64,000 nucleotides of DNA from Mesorhabditis belari. Lineage: Eukaryota > Nematoda > Chromadorea > Rhabditida > Rhabditidae. The DNA is taken from NCBI GenBank assembly GCA_958450365.1, contig CAUEEP010000759.1, positions 754,001 to 818,000 on the forward strand. The letters are read 5' to 3'. The first letter of the stretch is position 1. The number at the start of each line of letters is the position of its first letter. The translations under genes were made by a program, and so were the position numbers. The notes under the pieces are model-generated. The model was not told the origin of the DNA, did not search any database, and worked only from the letters and a program-made list of their open reading frames with translations. Below are positions 62,980-64,000 of this stretch, in pieces.

Positions 62980-64000
62980 CTGAAAATTGTTGTTGAAAAT
63001 TGTTGCTTCACTTTTTTAGATTGTACTGTATTTTGTAAAACTATTAGGCTATCCAGAAGTCTTTTCTTCTCTGAAAATTTGGCTATATACCTAACCTTTT
63101 ATGCTCTATCTCTTATCTATAGGTTTCCTATAGATATATAGGATTATAGGAACCTATCGATAGGGCACCAAAATAGGTTTACTTTAGCTAAAGTCGAGCC
63201 GCATCATTGAACCGCCTTTTTTTGACTACCCGACTTCACGACTTTAAGAACCTCTAGGAAGAAATTGGCTGAATCAATTTCTCTAAAAATTTGGCTATAT
63301 ACCTAACCTTTTATGCTCTATCTTTTATCCATTGACACCAAGATCGGTTTCCTTAGCTAAAGTGTCTAAATCACATCATTAAGCCGACTTTTTGACTACT
63401 CGACTTCATGTTTCCAAAAAAATCCAGAAATAAAACATTTGAAACCCGTTTTAATGTTATTTTACAGAAAAATAATTGGCCTTTTTAATGAAATAAACCG
63501 TAGTTTAATTGATGCATTTGTTGATTTTAAACGGAAGTACGAAAAGGAAAGAAAAGACTTTCTGGACAGCCTAATAGATTGTGTAAGACTCGACTCGAGT
63601 GCACCTAAACAAGAAATGATTTGAGCACAAAATACGACAAGAAGAATGAGTTAAATGAAGGAACTAAATAGGAACTATAGAGGAATTAACCTTAGGAAAA
63701 GTCTTAAAAAATCACAGTTTCAACTTAAATATGTACTAAGCGCTAAGTTCGAGAACAGTTCAAGCAAATCTTTCTCTAAATGACGTCAAAAATGATCAAA
63801 AATTGTCTCATCATCAGTTTGTTTCTCTTTTTTTGCTTCTCGCAAAGTTTTTGTATTTGAAACTTTTCGGAAATTTGGATCCCATTTGTAAATAGAAAAT
63901 GTTCGGATACGGTAGGATTAGACAAATGATCGTATTAAATGGAAAAAAAGTTGTCAACATTTTTTGTTGGGTAAAATCTTAGGCGAAAGGTAGGTAACGG
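62980..64000 (-). other. Intron of the EGF-domain gene, source of the 41.5-kb duplication
   Basis: No further exon was found. Internal repeats are TTTGGCTATATACCTAACCT at 63079 and 63290. The frame 63439-63624 (plus) has some coding look (N-R-S-L-I-D-A-F-V-D-F-K-R-K-Y) and is also present in the duplicate, but it lacks family matches I know. Confidence 0.5.

Overview
The window looks like nuclear DNA of a nematode. It is AT-rich, its coding exons are split by introns with nematode-style acceptors (TTTCAG, TTTTAG), and it holds an internal block of the nematode telomere repeat TTAGGC. It also carries Tc1-like, pogo-like, piggyBac-like and hAT-like DNA transposon remnants, and one gene mixes Kunitz domains with lustrin-type cysteine-rich repeats, an architecture I associate with nematode extracellular proteins. 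No species can be named from the sequence alone. All gene models here were assembled by hand from splice sites, reading-phase continuity and family motifs; no transcript or database evidence was available.

Layout. (1) 878-20283, plus strand: about 30 exons of a large extracellular Kunitz/lustrin protein. Its 5' end lies outside the window or was not found. The introns hold MITEs, minisatellites, tRNA-like and 5S-like loci, a 5'-truncated LINE pair and a piggyBac remnant. (2) 21848-25522, minus strand: a four-exon gene for a short secreted Ser/Pro/Tyr/Gly-rich protein that I do not recognise. Its second intron contains a hAT-like MITE and an internally deleted pogo-like element. A 94-residue ORF (25718-26002, plus) lies divergently 195 bp away. 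(3) 26003-35689: intergenic DNA with a head-to-head telomere-repeat block, MITEs and long minisatellites. (4) 35690-59393, plus strand: a 24-exon gamma-glutamyltranspeptidase gene encoding a type II membrane ectoenzyme. Its catalytic residues are intact, but there is a 2-nt phase break in a (ACA)n tract just after the membrane anchor. (5) 59394-62863: intergenic minisatellites and MITEs. (6) 62864-62979, minus strand: the last exon of an LDL-receptor-type EGF-domain gene whose remainder lies to the right. About 1 kb of this locus is duplicated near 41.5-42.6 kb, inside a GGT intron.

The genes do not form a pathway or operon. All could act at the cell surface or outside the cell: protease-inhibitor-like modules, a secreted low-complexity protein, an ectopeptidase and an EGF-domain receptor-like protein. 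The most unusual aspects are the number of different tandem repeats, nearly every large intron having its own; several foldback or MITE families present in multiple copies; and local rearrangements that copied exon edges and splice sites.
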